From Oligoflexaceae bacterium (GTDB lineage Bacteria > Bdellovibrionota_B > Oligoflexia > Oligoflexales > Oligoflexaceae): 10,501 bases of DNA. Positions within the stretch are counted from its first letter, which is position 1, and the number at the start of each line of letters is the position of its first letter. The translations under genes were made by a program, and so were the position numbers. Shown here one piece after another: positions 1 through 6,480 of the stretch. The notes beneath the pieces were generated by a model. That model did no database searches and had not been told where the DNA came from. It saw only the letters and a program-made list of their open reading frames with translations. Where the stretch lies: assembly GCA_947474445.1 (NCBI GenBank), contig CANJJY010000130.1, positions 1 to 10,501 of the forward strand, read 5' to 3'.

Positions 1-950
1 GGATGGGTCAGGTTACTGAAGCTGGCGCTCACTTTTTCGTTGATGGAAGGATTGGCTGCTGGTGTGGTGGTAGGATTGGTCTGATGCCCTGTATGCGCCC
101 CAGAGTCTGGGCTCGCCTCTTCGTCATCACTCCCATGGCTGTCACCTGCATCCGGGTTTGATTCGGCCTGTTCATCGATTTTCGAAGCGACCCCGATCAA
201 TTCGTTTTTCTCATTATAGATTCCCGTGCCTTTGTCGTTTAAGGCGAGCATGGCCATTTCAAAATCGCTGCTGGTTTCTCCCGCGCTGCTTTTGACGCCT
301 GTTATCGTCCCTATATTCTGCCGGGTGCTATCGATAGCGTTGATTTTGTTGTGGCCGTAATGCCGAGATCCTCGCATCGTGCCGCTCGGTTTGAAGTTGT
401 CACCCCAACCAACGAGCTGCACCGACGATCCGACATCGTGGCTCGTTTTGGCAAGCGAGGCGATCAATGGCCCCGAAGCCGTGTTGGCTGGAAAAATGAT
501 GACACCAAGATCGATGTAGGCATAGTCGATGAGATCGGACGAGCTTTCACTTCCTCCCGCCAGGCCGTTTGCATATTCGGGATGGATAATCATCAGATCA
601 CTGCTGACGATCTTATCTTTGAAGGCAGTATCCTCACTTAAAATTTGAACGCCGGTTGATTGACGTGATTTGATATCATCACGGAACAAGAGGATGCACG
701 CCGCTGAGGTCAGCAAGACGCGATCACTGATGAAGGTACCGCCGCAGACGACCGCGGGCTTATTAGTCCCGATGTTAGGGAGTTGACTGGTGAGGCCTAC
801 TGTAGCCGGCAAGACTAAGTGCTCTTCGCGACCACCGGTCAGTTTCAGATCGGATTCTTCAATATTCTTCTTACATGCAGTGGCGCCGAGGATGGTCATT
901 CCCAAGAGGCTCATCATTTGAATTTTTGATAAGGACAAAATCGGTAACAC
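1..950 (-). CDS. Trypsin-fold lipoprotein, predicted catalytically dead (3' end beyond window)
   Basis: The frame is open for 316 codons from a GTG at 948-950 to the left edge, so the C-terminus is missing. The start is chosen because GGAGG lies six bases upstream; ATG codons at 915-917 and 912-914 lack such a site. Residues 1-25 form a hydrophobic export signal ending ATA-C26, a lipobox-like site with Ala rather than Leu at -3. Residues 47-257 resemble the S1 (chymotrypsin) family: VCGG at 68-71, the C69/C85 pair with the 16-residue spacing of chymotrypsin Cys42/Cys58, DLGVIIF at 147-153 holding the Asp102 equivalent, and GWG at 181-183. The His57 position is Ala84 (LTSAAC) and the Ser195 position is Lys240 (NDKGTG where GDSGGP is expected). 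The frame is intact, so I infer a pseudoenzyme that binds rather than cuts. Residues 258-300 are an acidic, Ser/Gly/Pro/Thr-rich linker leading to an unseen C-terminal part. Family confidence is good; function is unknown. Confidence 0.8.
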   Translation of the reverse strand, partial: MLPILSLSKIQMMSLLGMTILGATACKKNIEESDLKLTGGREEHLVLPATVGLTSQLPNIGTNKPAVVCGGTFISDRVLLTSAACILLFRDDIKSRQSTGVQILSEDTAFKDKIVSSDLMIIHPEYANGLAGGSESSSDLIDYAYIDLGVIIFPANTASGPLIASLAKTSHDVGSSVQLVGWGDNFKPSGTMRGSRHYGHNKINAIDSTRQNIGTITGVKSSAGETSSDFEMAMLALNDKGTGIYNEKNELIGVASKIDEQAESNPDAGDSHGSDDEEASPDSGAHTGHQTNPTTTPAANPSINEKVSASFSNLTH

Positions 951-956
951 GATGAA

Positions 957-961
957 CCTCC
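957..961 (-). promoter_or_regulatory. Ribosome binding site deciding a GTG start
   Basis: GGAGG on the minus strand lies six bases before the GTG at 948-950. This is a near-ideal Shine-Dalgarno arrangement, and it fixes the start of the trypsin-fold lipoprotein at a non-ATG codon. The downstream in-frame ATGs have no comparable site and would truncate the signal peptide. Confidence 0.65.
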
Positions 962-1129
962 GTACCCAGTCTCGATGAAGTCGACACGGGAATTCTTCCT
1001 GCAAGGCTTGATCCAAGCTGCGGATGGTTGTAACTATCATTAAATATTGACTTATATGCAGCGCTCTCCCTGTCCTTCCGGCAAAGCTCTGGAGGCTGCA
1101 GGTAAAATTGACAAAGAGAACGTTAAAGC

Positions 1130-1147
1130 GCGGCTAGAAGTAGCCGC
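1130..1147 (-). terminator. Hairpin across the ABC exporter stop codon, possible weak terminator
   Basis: On the minus strand GCGGCTA, loop CTTC, then TAGCCGC form a perfect 7-bp stem with a tetraloop. The TAG stop codon of the ABC exporter is in the 3' arm. The following bases (GCTTTAACGTTCTCTTTG) are only moderately T-rich, so this is a weak or partial intrinsic terminator at best. It may instead be a 3'-end stability structure. The 183-base gap to the next minus-strand gene otherwise shows no clear promoter. Confidence 0.4.
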
Positions 1148-2942
1148 TGGCCTGCAATCTGAAGAGTTGGGCGTACCTGCCTTGTTTCGCCATGAGGTCC
1201 TCGTGTCGACCTTGCTCGATGATGCGACCTTTGTCGATCACGATGATGCTGTCCGCCATGCGAACGGTTGGAAAGCGATGGGAAATGAGGATCGACGTGC
1301 GATTGCGAGTCAATTGCTTAAAGCGCTCAAAGACGGCAAATTCCGCTTCCGCATCGAGGGCGGCTGTCGGTTCGTCGAGGATGAGAATGTCGGCATCTTC
1401 GCGCATGAAGGCGCGGGACAAGGCGATTTTTTGCCATTGGCCGCCCGAGAGCTCGATACCATCTTGGAACCAACGACCCAGCGGGGTCTTGAGGCCCTCT
1501 TTGAGACTCTGCACAAGTTCACTGGCGCCTCCGCTCTCAATAGCCCGCTCGACCCGCGGCAGATCCTGAGCGTGAGTGAGGCTGCCCATTGTTACATTAT
1601 CCTCGAGGCTCAGCTGATAGCGGTTGAAATCCTGAAAAACGATGGCCATGCGTTGACGCAGGAGGTCTAGATCCCAGGATCGCAGATCGCGGCCATCGAG
1701 AAGGATACGGCCGGAGCTTGGTTCGTAAAGTCGCGTGAGCAATTTGATAAAAGTGGTTTTGCCTGCTCCATTATGTCCAACGAGCGCTAGACTCTGGCCC
1801 GCCGGGATAAACAGATTGATGTCTTCGAGCGCCCAAGCCTCCTGCCCTTCATACCGAAAAGAAACGTGTTCAAAGCGAAGGCCGCGCTCGGGTGTAGAGG
1901 CGATCGAGAGGGCTGGCTCTTCTTCAACTAACCTAACGGCGGTCCTGCCTTCGAGCGCAAAGAATGAAAACAGATTCGACATATAAAGATTGTTCTCGTA
2001 CATCCCGCCGACCGTCGTCAAAATCGAAAGAAAAGACTGCTGTCCTTGACGGAAAGCCGCGACGTAGAGAGTGAGGTCACCCAGGCTCAGTCGGCGCAAG
2101 GCCGCGGCGAGTGCGATCGATCCGTAGCAGAGGTAGAAAGCTATGGTGCCGAGGAGCGAGAGGGAATAAGCCCATTTACTACGCTTAATCGCCATCTGCT
2201 TATCTTCTCGATAGAGCTGATCACCGAGTTTGCTATAGCGCTCGAGAAGGCTCGGCCCAAGCCCAAACAGCTTCACTTCTTTCACGTGAGCATCGTTGGC
2301 GAGAACGTATTCGATATAATTGAGCCGCCTCACTTCACTTGAGCGCCGATTGCGCAGGCGAAAGGTGGCGGTAGAGAAATGCATTTCCGCGTAAGCGGCG
2401 GGCAAGGCGGCGATGAACAGCCCGGCTACCGCCCAAGCATTGAAGCTCAGGAGGAGGACGATGTATCCCCCGAGCGTGATCAGATGTTGAATGAGCAGAA
2501 AACTGTCAGCGATGACGGAGAGCGGCCGTGAGGAAGCTTCCCTGCGGGCGCGCGTCAGCTGATCGTAGAATTCGGGATTTTCAAATTGTTGGAGATCAAG
2601 GGTCTGCGCTTTGGTCAAAATGCGCAGATTGATGTCGACCGCTAAGCGACCGCCCAGCAGCTGTCTCGTCAAGCCGAGAGTTCTCTGGCCTAAGGCTTGG
2701 ATCGCAACGATACCGAGCTCAGCCAAAACCCAACGGGGGGCCGCCGCAGTGTCCCCGGCGACAACAGCATCGATGATGAGTTTGCCGACATAAGCTACAG
2801 CCAGTGGCGTGAGAGCATTGATGAGAGTCAAGGACGCCAAAGCAAAACTGAGGTGAGGCGCAGTTTGCCAAGCCAAAGCGAGAGTTTGGGGCGTGTAGGA
2901 GAAGCTTTCGCGTAGTGTACTCAGACTCAAACGCTTGGCCAT
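1134..2942 (-). CDS. ABC exporter half-transporter with fused membrane and ATPase domains
   Basis: This 602-residue protein has the MdlB/MsbA-type order of a membrane domain (about 15-325, several hydrophobic segments) followed by a nucleotide-binding domain (about 354-602). The ATPase motifs are all present: Walker A GHNGAGKT at 389-396, Q-loop Gln437, signature LSGGQ at 498-502, Walker B ILILDEP at 519-525, D-loop ALD at 528-530 and switch His555. It should therefore be active, probably as a homodimer in the inner membrane using ATP to export a hydrophobic or peptide-like substrate. The substrate cannot be read from the sequence. No N-terminal C39 peptidase domain is present, so it is not a bacteriocin-processing exporter of that class, and no obvious cargo gene is adjacent. 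The ATG at 2940-2942 is the only reasonable start: an in-frame stop lies just upstream and the next Met is at residue 187. The start codon and its only SD-like sequence lie in a hairpin. Confidence 0.93.
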   Translation of the reverse strand: MAKRLSLSTLRESFSYTPQTLALAWQTAPHLSFALASLTLINALTPLAVAYVGKLIIDAVVAGDTAAAPRWVLAELGIVAIQALGQRTLGLTRQLLGGRLAVDINLRILTKAQTLDLQQFENPEFYDQLTRARREASSRPLSVIADSFLLIQHLITLGGYIVLLLSFNAWAVAGLFIAALPAAYAEMHFSTATFRLRNRRSSEVRRLNYIEYVLANDAHVKEVKLFGLGPSLLERYSKLGDQLYREDKQMAIKRSKWAYSLSLLGTIAFYLCYGSIALAAALRRLSLGDLTLYVAAFRQGQQSFLSILTTVGGMYENNLYMSNLFSFFALEGRTAVRLVEEEPALSIASTPERGLRFEHVSFRYEGQEAWALEDINLFIPAGQSLALVGHNGAGKTTFIKLLTRLYEPSSGRILLDGRDLRSWDLDLLRQRMAIVFQDFNRYQLSLEDNVTMGSLTHAQDLPRVERAIESGGASELVQSLKEGLKTPLGRWFQDGIELSGGQWQKIALSRAFMREDADILILDEPTAALDAEAEFAVFERFKQLTRNRTSILISHRFPTVRMADSIIVIDKGRIIEQGRHEDLMAKQGRYAQLFRLQASGYF

Positions 2943-2960
2943 AGGGACTGCCAGTCCTAT
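2941..2960 (-). promoter_or_regulatory. Start-codon hairpin in the ABC exporter leader
   Basis: On the minus strand ATAGGACT, loop GGC, then AGT-C-CCTAT form an 8-bp stem with one bulged C. The 5' arm contains AGGA, the only Shine-Dalgarno-like sequence near the gene. The 3' arm ends in the AT of the ATG start codon. Folding would hide both, so translation could depend on opening the hairpin. The SD-to-ATG distance of 12 bases is longer than usual. What is seen is the complementarity; control of translation is inference. Confidence 0.4.
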
Positions 2961-3256
2961 TTATGTGATCGCTGTGCGTCTATTCCGCCCCGATTGATCG
3001 AAGCAGGAGCGTTGCTCGTTGCAAAAGAAGTCGACCCGAAAGCTCGCTCGTGGCTGAGTCAGTCTCCGAAGTCTTTCTTTTGCTCCTCACGCCTTGATCC
3101 CATAAATAGGACAGGTAATAGAGGCGTTCCAAGAGCAAGGCCTTCAGTTATGACACGGAAAACAGTTCTTGCCCATATCAATGGGGCTGTTTCCGTCCAC
3201 AATAACCGACTTCTCTGTCTGGAATGCTCTCAGATGAGGTGCCAGGTAGACCCGAC
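2943..3256. other. Intergenic stretch between the ABC exporter and the DUF2493 gene
   Basis: The 314 bases between two minus-strand genes hold no convincing coding frame. I found no clear -10/-35 pair for the ABC exporter. The notable contents are a hairpin covering its start codon (2941-2960) and a long interrupted inverted repeat (3155-3196). A short inverted repeat at 3252-3269 spans the boundary with the next gene. Confidence 0.5.
3155..3196. repeat. Interrupted inverted repeat able to form a 42-base stem-loop
   Basis: The outer arms ACGGAAAACAG (3155-3165) and CTGTTTCCGT (3187-3196) pair over 10 bp with one bulged A. The inner arms CCCAT (3172-3176) and ATGGG (3181-3185) pair around the loop ATCA, with an asymmetric internal loop between the two stems. 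It lies in the 3' flank of the DUF2493 gene. Neither strand has a T-run after it, so it is not a standard intrinsic terminator. Confidence 0.5.
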
Positions 3257-3616
3257 TTATTCGTGTCGGCCCATGACATCATCGACCGCTATGCGCGAAC
3301 GCAAAGCGCGTGTGCACAGGTCTTCAGATTGCTGGCAACCCGTGAAATGAAGAACCGCTTTGACATCGCTGTGACGCCGAATCAGCTCTTTATTTCTCTC
3401 GATGATCGCGTCGTCGCCATGAATCTTGCGTTCCGTGGGAACGATAGACAGGCGGAACTTGTTCGCCATAGCCCATTCGGCTGCGAGGGTCTCGGCGCCA
3501 GGCTCGGTGCCAATGACGATCGTCGAGATGTTGTTCTTCTTCGTGTACTCGTGGAGGGTGTCTGATAATAATTGACGATTCGAGAAATTAATGTCGCCAC
3601 AAACGATGAGTTTCAT
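3257..3616 (-). CDS. DUF2493/SLOG-family protein (YspA-like)
   Basis: This 119-residue protein begins MKLIVCGDINF, the usual first strand and glycine-containing turn of DUF2493 proteins. It continues with VIGTEPGAETLAAEWA at 34-49, matching the family pattern of a Gly-rich loop followed by GAxxLAxxWA, and has RNK at 74-76 where the family has a conserved Arg-Asn. SLOG proteins are Rossmann-like and are thought to bind nucleotide-derived ligands, but no reaction is established for this family and none is claimed here. The start at 3614-3616 is preferred over an in-frame ATG 24 codons upstream: it coincides with the family's N-terminus and has GGAG four bases before it. The extension would carry an unrelated basic leader. 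The TAA stop sits in the loop of a short inverted repeat (3252-3269). The gene probably has its own promoter, with an extended -10 about 95 bases upstream. Confidence 0.78.
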   Translation of the reverse strand: MKLIVCGDINFSNRQLLSDTLHEYTKKNNISTIVIGTEPGAETLAAEWAMANKFRLSIVPTERKIHGDDAIIERNKELIRRHSDVKAVLHFTGCQQSEDLCTRALRSRIAVDDVMGRHE

Positions 3617-3711
3617 TGCGCTCCGGATGCTGATGAATGATTTGGGTGAAAAATGAACCTTCCGACTCAGATGGCTCTGAGCGTCCACCGCAAAAGAAAG
3701 ATAGAGTCTAG

Positions 3712-3720
3712 GTTATACCA
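3712..3720 (-). promoter_or_regulatory. Extended -10 promoter candidate for the DUF2493 gene
   Basis: TGGTATAAC on the minus strand matches the extended -10 form TGnTATAAT with one mismatch. No good -35 hexamer is present; instead the region just upstream (3722-3737) has a short inverted repeat, GCTTTT/AAAAGC. Transcription from here would give a leader of roughly 90 bases, which is consistent with the short start at 3616. Confidence 0.4.
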
Positions 3721-3897
3721 GGCTTTTCGAAAAAAGCTACTAAATTATCTCATTTGGCTGTGTGTCTGACTTTCATGGCCAACAAGAAAAGGTCTTGAGA
3801 GGCTTTTTACCCTAACAAAAGCAATGCGGCAACTATACTTGCGCGGATAGCTTCCAGCTCAGGGCAGCCTCGTATTATTTGGCATGGTGGACCAGGT

Positions 3898-4110
3898 TCA
3901 GTGGGTATTGAGCTTGTCCGAAAACGCCGCTTCCTCAGACTTGCGTGCCGCTTCGACTTTGGGATCGGCAGCTTCGCTTGCTTCGGGGGCGGTCTTCGCC
4001 TCATCACTCTTGACGACTTCCTTAAATTCCTTCCACACCTGCTTGTCGGTTTCTGTCATACAAGCCGTCGCGACTAAGGCCATTGAAGCAATCATGACTA
4101 AACGTAACAT
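3898..4110 (-). CDS. Small charged lipoprotein of unknown function
   Basis: This 70-residue product has a hydrophobic signal segment, MLRLVMIASMALVATAC, with the lipid-acceptor candidate at Cys17. The rest is a hydrophilic tail rich in Glu, Lys and Ala that is probably helical or disordered. I recognise no family. The start at 4108-4110 lies nine bases after GAGGAG; another ATG two codons upstream (4114-4116) sits only three bases from it and could also be used. In-frame codons further upstream (to 4269) have no ribosome binding site and would bury the signal peptide. The preceding residues before Cys (Ala-Thr-Ala) depart from the usual lipobox, as in the trypsin-fold protein at the left edge. 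It is divergent from the di-heme lipoprotein. The real coding status rests on the signal peptide plus the ribosome binding site. Confidence 0.7.
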   Translation of the reverse strand: MLRLVMIASMALVATACMTETDKQVWKEFKEVVKSDEAKTAPEASEAADPKVEAARKSEEAAFSDKLNTH

Positions 4111-4116
4111 AAACAT

Positions 4117-4420
4117 CTGCTCCTCACATTCTTCCATTGGCTGGGGATTCTGCAACTTCTGTTCCCTGCGTAAGGAGCTGATATCTGTCAGTCTGAGCTC
4201 ACAGCTTGTCATGAGGACTCGTATCCTCTGACCCGGCCGGACAATGTTTACAGAGATGAAAGACGGCATAAGGATTCACAAAAAAATTTGTGCCGATCTG
4301 CCACTGACTATTTTTAATTCAGTGATTTTAGTCGTCGTAATTGCTGATTTTTATGGAAATCCTCAAGAATCTCCAGACTTTTCCGATGAGAACTTCGAGC
4401 TATTGCAGGGGGGATCAAAG
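4117..4420. other. Divergent intergenic region
   Basis: About 300 bases separate the small minus-strand lipoprotein from the plus-strand di-heme lipoprotein, and promoters for both should lie here. The right half (about 4260-4390) is clearly AT-rich, but I could not identify a -35/-10 pair with normal spacing on either strand. A short inverted repeat (GAGGA, six-base loop, TCCTC) lies near 4213-4228. The plus-strand frame is open from an ATG at 4244, but that ATG lacks a ribosome binding site. Confidence 0.4.
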
Positions 4421-6121
4421 ATGCGTTTAGTCAGGGGATCGTTGCTAACGTCCACATTATGTACAGTATTGTCTCTGTCGTGTAGTCAGTACGACCAGTT
4501 CAAAGGATCGAGCGTAGAGAAAGACAAACAAGGAACAGGCGACGTGACTCCCAGTGCCGATGGCGAAGGCGTGATTGCCTCGACACCCGCAGCTGCTGAC
4601 ACGAGCACCGATGAAACGGGTGCTCCCAGCGGTAAAAACCCTAAAGCCTTTCTGGCCCAAACGGACGAAGAGGCTCTCAAAGGTTTGAAGTCAGGCGAAG
4701 AGCAAATCGCTATCGTCTGTAATCGCAATACGGGCAAGACCAATAAGGTCTTAACCGCGTTTTGCGTGAACAAGATCAGACCCAAGAGTCTGATCGAGTT
4801 TCAAACGGCTCTCGGCATCGCTGTGGTCAACCCGGCGCTGACAGCCCGCAACCAAAACGGAACGGGGGGCAATCCTGCGTTCGCGTTCACGGGGCATTCA
4901 AGCTCCTTAGTGGGACGGTTTTCCTCCTCGATCAATCCACGCGCTATCATTATGTCCACGGAAGTGCTCAGCAACAACAACCCCAACCCCAACTTTGTGG
5001 TCATGGGCTTCGTTCGCGGCGAGCAATTTGCTGAGATTGCGGTCAATAATCCCAGTACTCCGGGTCAAATCGATTTCTTCCTCGCCGGATTCAAGCAGGC
5101 TTGTAACAGCGCCCCAGGCGGCTGTTTGCCAGCTGACCTCTTGACTCCCGCGGTTGAATCAAATTGGACAGAGTTTACTCTGTTTCAAGACGAGGATTTG
5201 AAGAATTCAATCGTCGATTGCCGTCATTGTCACCAACCTGAAGGTCCGACCGGACCCAAGATCCTCCGGATGTCCGAACTGCGGAATCCTTGGACTCACT
5301 TTTTCCGGGATAACACGGCAGGCATCAATCTCATCAACGATTACTATGCGGCGCATACTACAGCCGAAACCTATGCCGGTATCCCCGGCCCGATGATCAA
5401 TGGATCCGATCCGCAGAAACTAGAGAATCTCGTGACTGGTAACGGCTTTGTCCAACTCCAGGCAGTGGGTCAGTTCCAAACCAACACCATCCAAAACGAA
5501 GTTCAAGCCAGTTCGCCGAATCAACCGGTCGACAACACAGTCCCTGGCAAGAGCGCAACGTGGGATGCCTTCTTTCAGAAAGTGGTTCAAGGTCTGACCA
5601 TCCCCGTTCCCTATCACGATGTGAAGGTGACCGAGCCCTCTCTTTTGGCTCAATTCACCAAACAATACGTGGATTTTAAAGCTGGTATGGTCGCTGCAAA
5701 GGACTTTCTCGATCATCGCGAAGTCCTACGCCCTGATCAAAAACAGAGAGCCGATATGGGTTTCGCCGTCGCTCCGGGAACGACGCCGCAGGATACTTTG
5801 ATGCTGGCTTGCTCGCAGTGCCACAACTCAAAGCTCGATCAAACCCTCTCGCGTGCGAAGTTTAACGTGAACCTTAAGGCAATGCCGAACGCAGTTGAAG
5901 AGATCGATGTCGCGATCCTGCGGCTCAAGCTCGGCTTGTCAGAGGAGCGTCTGAAGAATGAAGACATCAAGATCATGAACGAAAAAGGCGAACCGATCAG
6001 CATGCACAAGGCTGAGCATGTGAACTCTATGCCGCCTCGTCGCTTCAAGCAGCTGACCGATGAGCAGATTGATGGATTGATTAAGTTCCTTCAAGATGAA
6101 AAGGCAAAGCTCGCGCTTTAA
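4421..6121 (+). CDS. Di-heme c-type cytochrome lipoprotein
   Basis: This 566-residue exported protein starts at an ATG eight bases after a six-G tract (4408-4413) and has a signal peptide ending LSLSC21, a probable though atypical lipobox. Residues 22-75 are a Ser/Thr/Asp/Gly-rich linker. Two haem c attachment motifs are visible: C267-RH-C270-H271 and C464-SQ-C467-H468. Near the C-terminus MPP at 537-539, followed by LTDEQIDGLIKFL, is the standard ending of class I cytochrome c domains, with Met a likely distal haem ligand. The section from about 90 to 260 matches no domain I know and contains several extra cysteines. The protein should sit in the outer membrane facing the periplasm, or on the surface, and carry electrons or act as a haem peroxidase-like enzyme; the partner is unknown. 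An in-frame extension to 4244 is rejected because it lacks a ribosome binding site and hides the signal peptide. Transcription ends at the hairpin at 6138-6169. Confidence 0.85.
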   Translation: MRLVRGSLLTSTLCTVLSLSCSQYDQFKGSSVEKDKQGTGDVTPSADGEGVIASTPAAADTSTDETGAPSGKNPKAFLAQTDEEALKGLKSGEEQIAIVCNRNTGKTNKVLTAFCVNKIRPKSLIEFQTALGIAVVNPALTARNQNGTGGNPAFAFTGHSSSLVGRFSSSINPRAIIMSTEVLSNNNPNPNFVVMGFVRGEQFAEIAVNNPSTPGQIDFFLAGFKQACNSAPGGCLPADLLTPAVESNWTEFTLFQDEDLKNSIVDCRHCHQPEGPTGPKILRMSELRNPWTHFFRDNTAGINLINDYYAAHTTAETYAGIPGPMINGSDPQKLENLVTGNGFVQLQAVGQFQTNTIQNEVQASSPNQPVDNTVPGKSATWDAFFQKVVQGLTIPVPYHDVKVTEPSLLAQFTKQYVDFKAGMVAAKDFLDHREVLRPDQKQRADMGFAVAPGTTPQDTLMLACSQCHNSKLDQTLSRAKFNVNLKAMPNAVEEIDVAILRLKLGLSEERLKNEDIKIMNEKGEPISMHKAEHVNSMPPRRFKQLTDEQIDGLIKFLQDEKAKLAL

Positions 6122-6137
6122 ACAGCAGCAACGATCA

Positions 6138-6169
6138 AGCAGAGACGCCGTCGCGTCTCTGCTTTTTTT
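6138..6169 (+). terminator. Rho-independent terminator after the di-heme lipoprotein
   Basis: AGCAGAGACGC, loop CGTC, then GCGTCTCTGCT form a perfect 11-bp stem running directly into seven T residues (6163-6169). It begins 17 bases after the stop codon. This is a canonical intrinsic terminator and the strongest in the window. Confidence 0.95.
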
Positions 6170-6480
6170 GCGTGCGCCCGGCGGGGCGCGCTGGCCCTCA
6201 GGGAGTGGGGAAGTCACAAAAATTAGTGACCTCTCCTCGCCCGATCAAACCTTCTTAGAAAATACGAATCGTACAGGAATATGTTTGCCCTTTTTTATGC
6301 AGCTTCGTGCTGAGTCTAAGCTTGGTAGCGGAGATCGTGCATTTGTTGGTTTCCTAAGCGCAAAGTTCTGGGTTAAGTAAGACATGACCCTACTGGCCCC
6401 CGCAGATTGAGGCCGAGGGAACCTTGTCTGCTGGAAAATTCGCAGATTTCCTTTACCCACACATTTGAAAGGATGTCCCG
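6170..6480. other. Intergenic stretch before the YihY-family gene
   Basis: I see no credible gene in these 311 bases. The first part is very GC-rich with a small hairpin (GCGCCC/GGGCGC, about 6173-6188). A 5-bp inverted repeat GTCAC/GTGAC flanks an AT-rich core (6213-6230). An 11-base palindrome, TACGAATCGTA, lies at 6263-6273. The octamer CGCAGATT occurs twice, exactly 40 bases apart (6401 and 6441). A promoter for the YihY gene is expected here, but I could not identify a convincing one. Confidence 0.4.

Noticed and set aside
127..150. GDSHGSDDE in the linker of the trypsin-fold protein as a possible GDSGG active site
   Set aside because: It lies in a low-complexity acidic stretch after the final protease strand. 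The true Ser195 position aligns at NDKGTG, upstream.
1047..1670. 207-codon open frame on the plus strand inside the ABC exporter region
   Set aside because: It is antisense to the well-conserved ATPase domain, shows no known domain and has no ribosome binding site.
3617..3688. 24-codon upstream extension of the DUF2493 gene
   Set aside because: The family starts at the later Met, which also has its own GGAG.
3722..3737. GCTTTT/AAAAGC inverted repeat as an intrinsic terminator of the small lipoprotein gene
   Set aside because: The stem is nearly all A/T, it has no T-run after it, and it lies next to the -10 of the next gene, so an operator or chance repeat is more likely.
4244..4420. 59-codon in-frame N-terminal extension of the di-heme lipoprotein
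   Set aside because: The ATG at 4244 has no ribosome binding site, and the extension would bury a clear export signal that starts at 4421.
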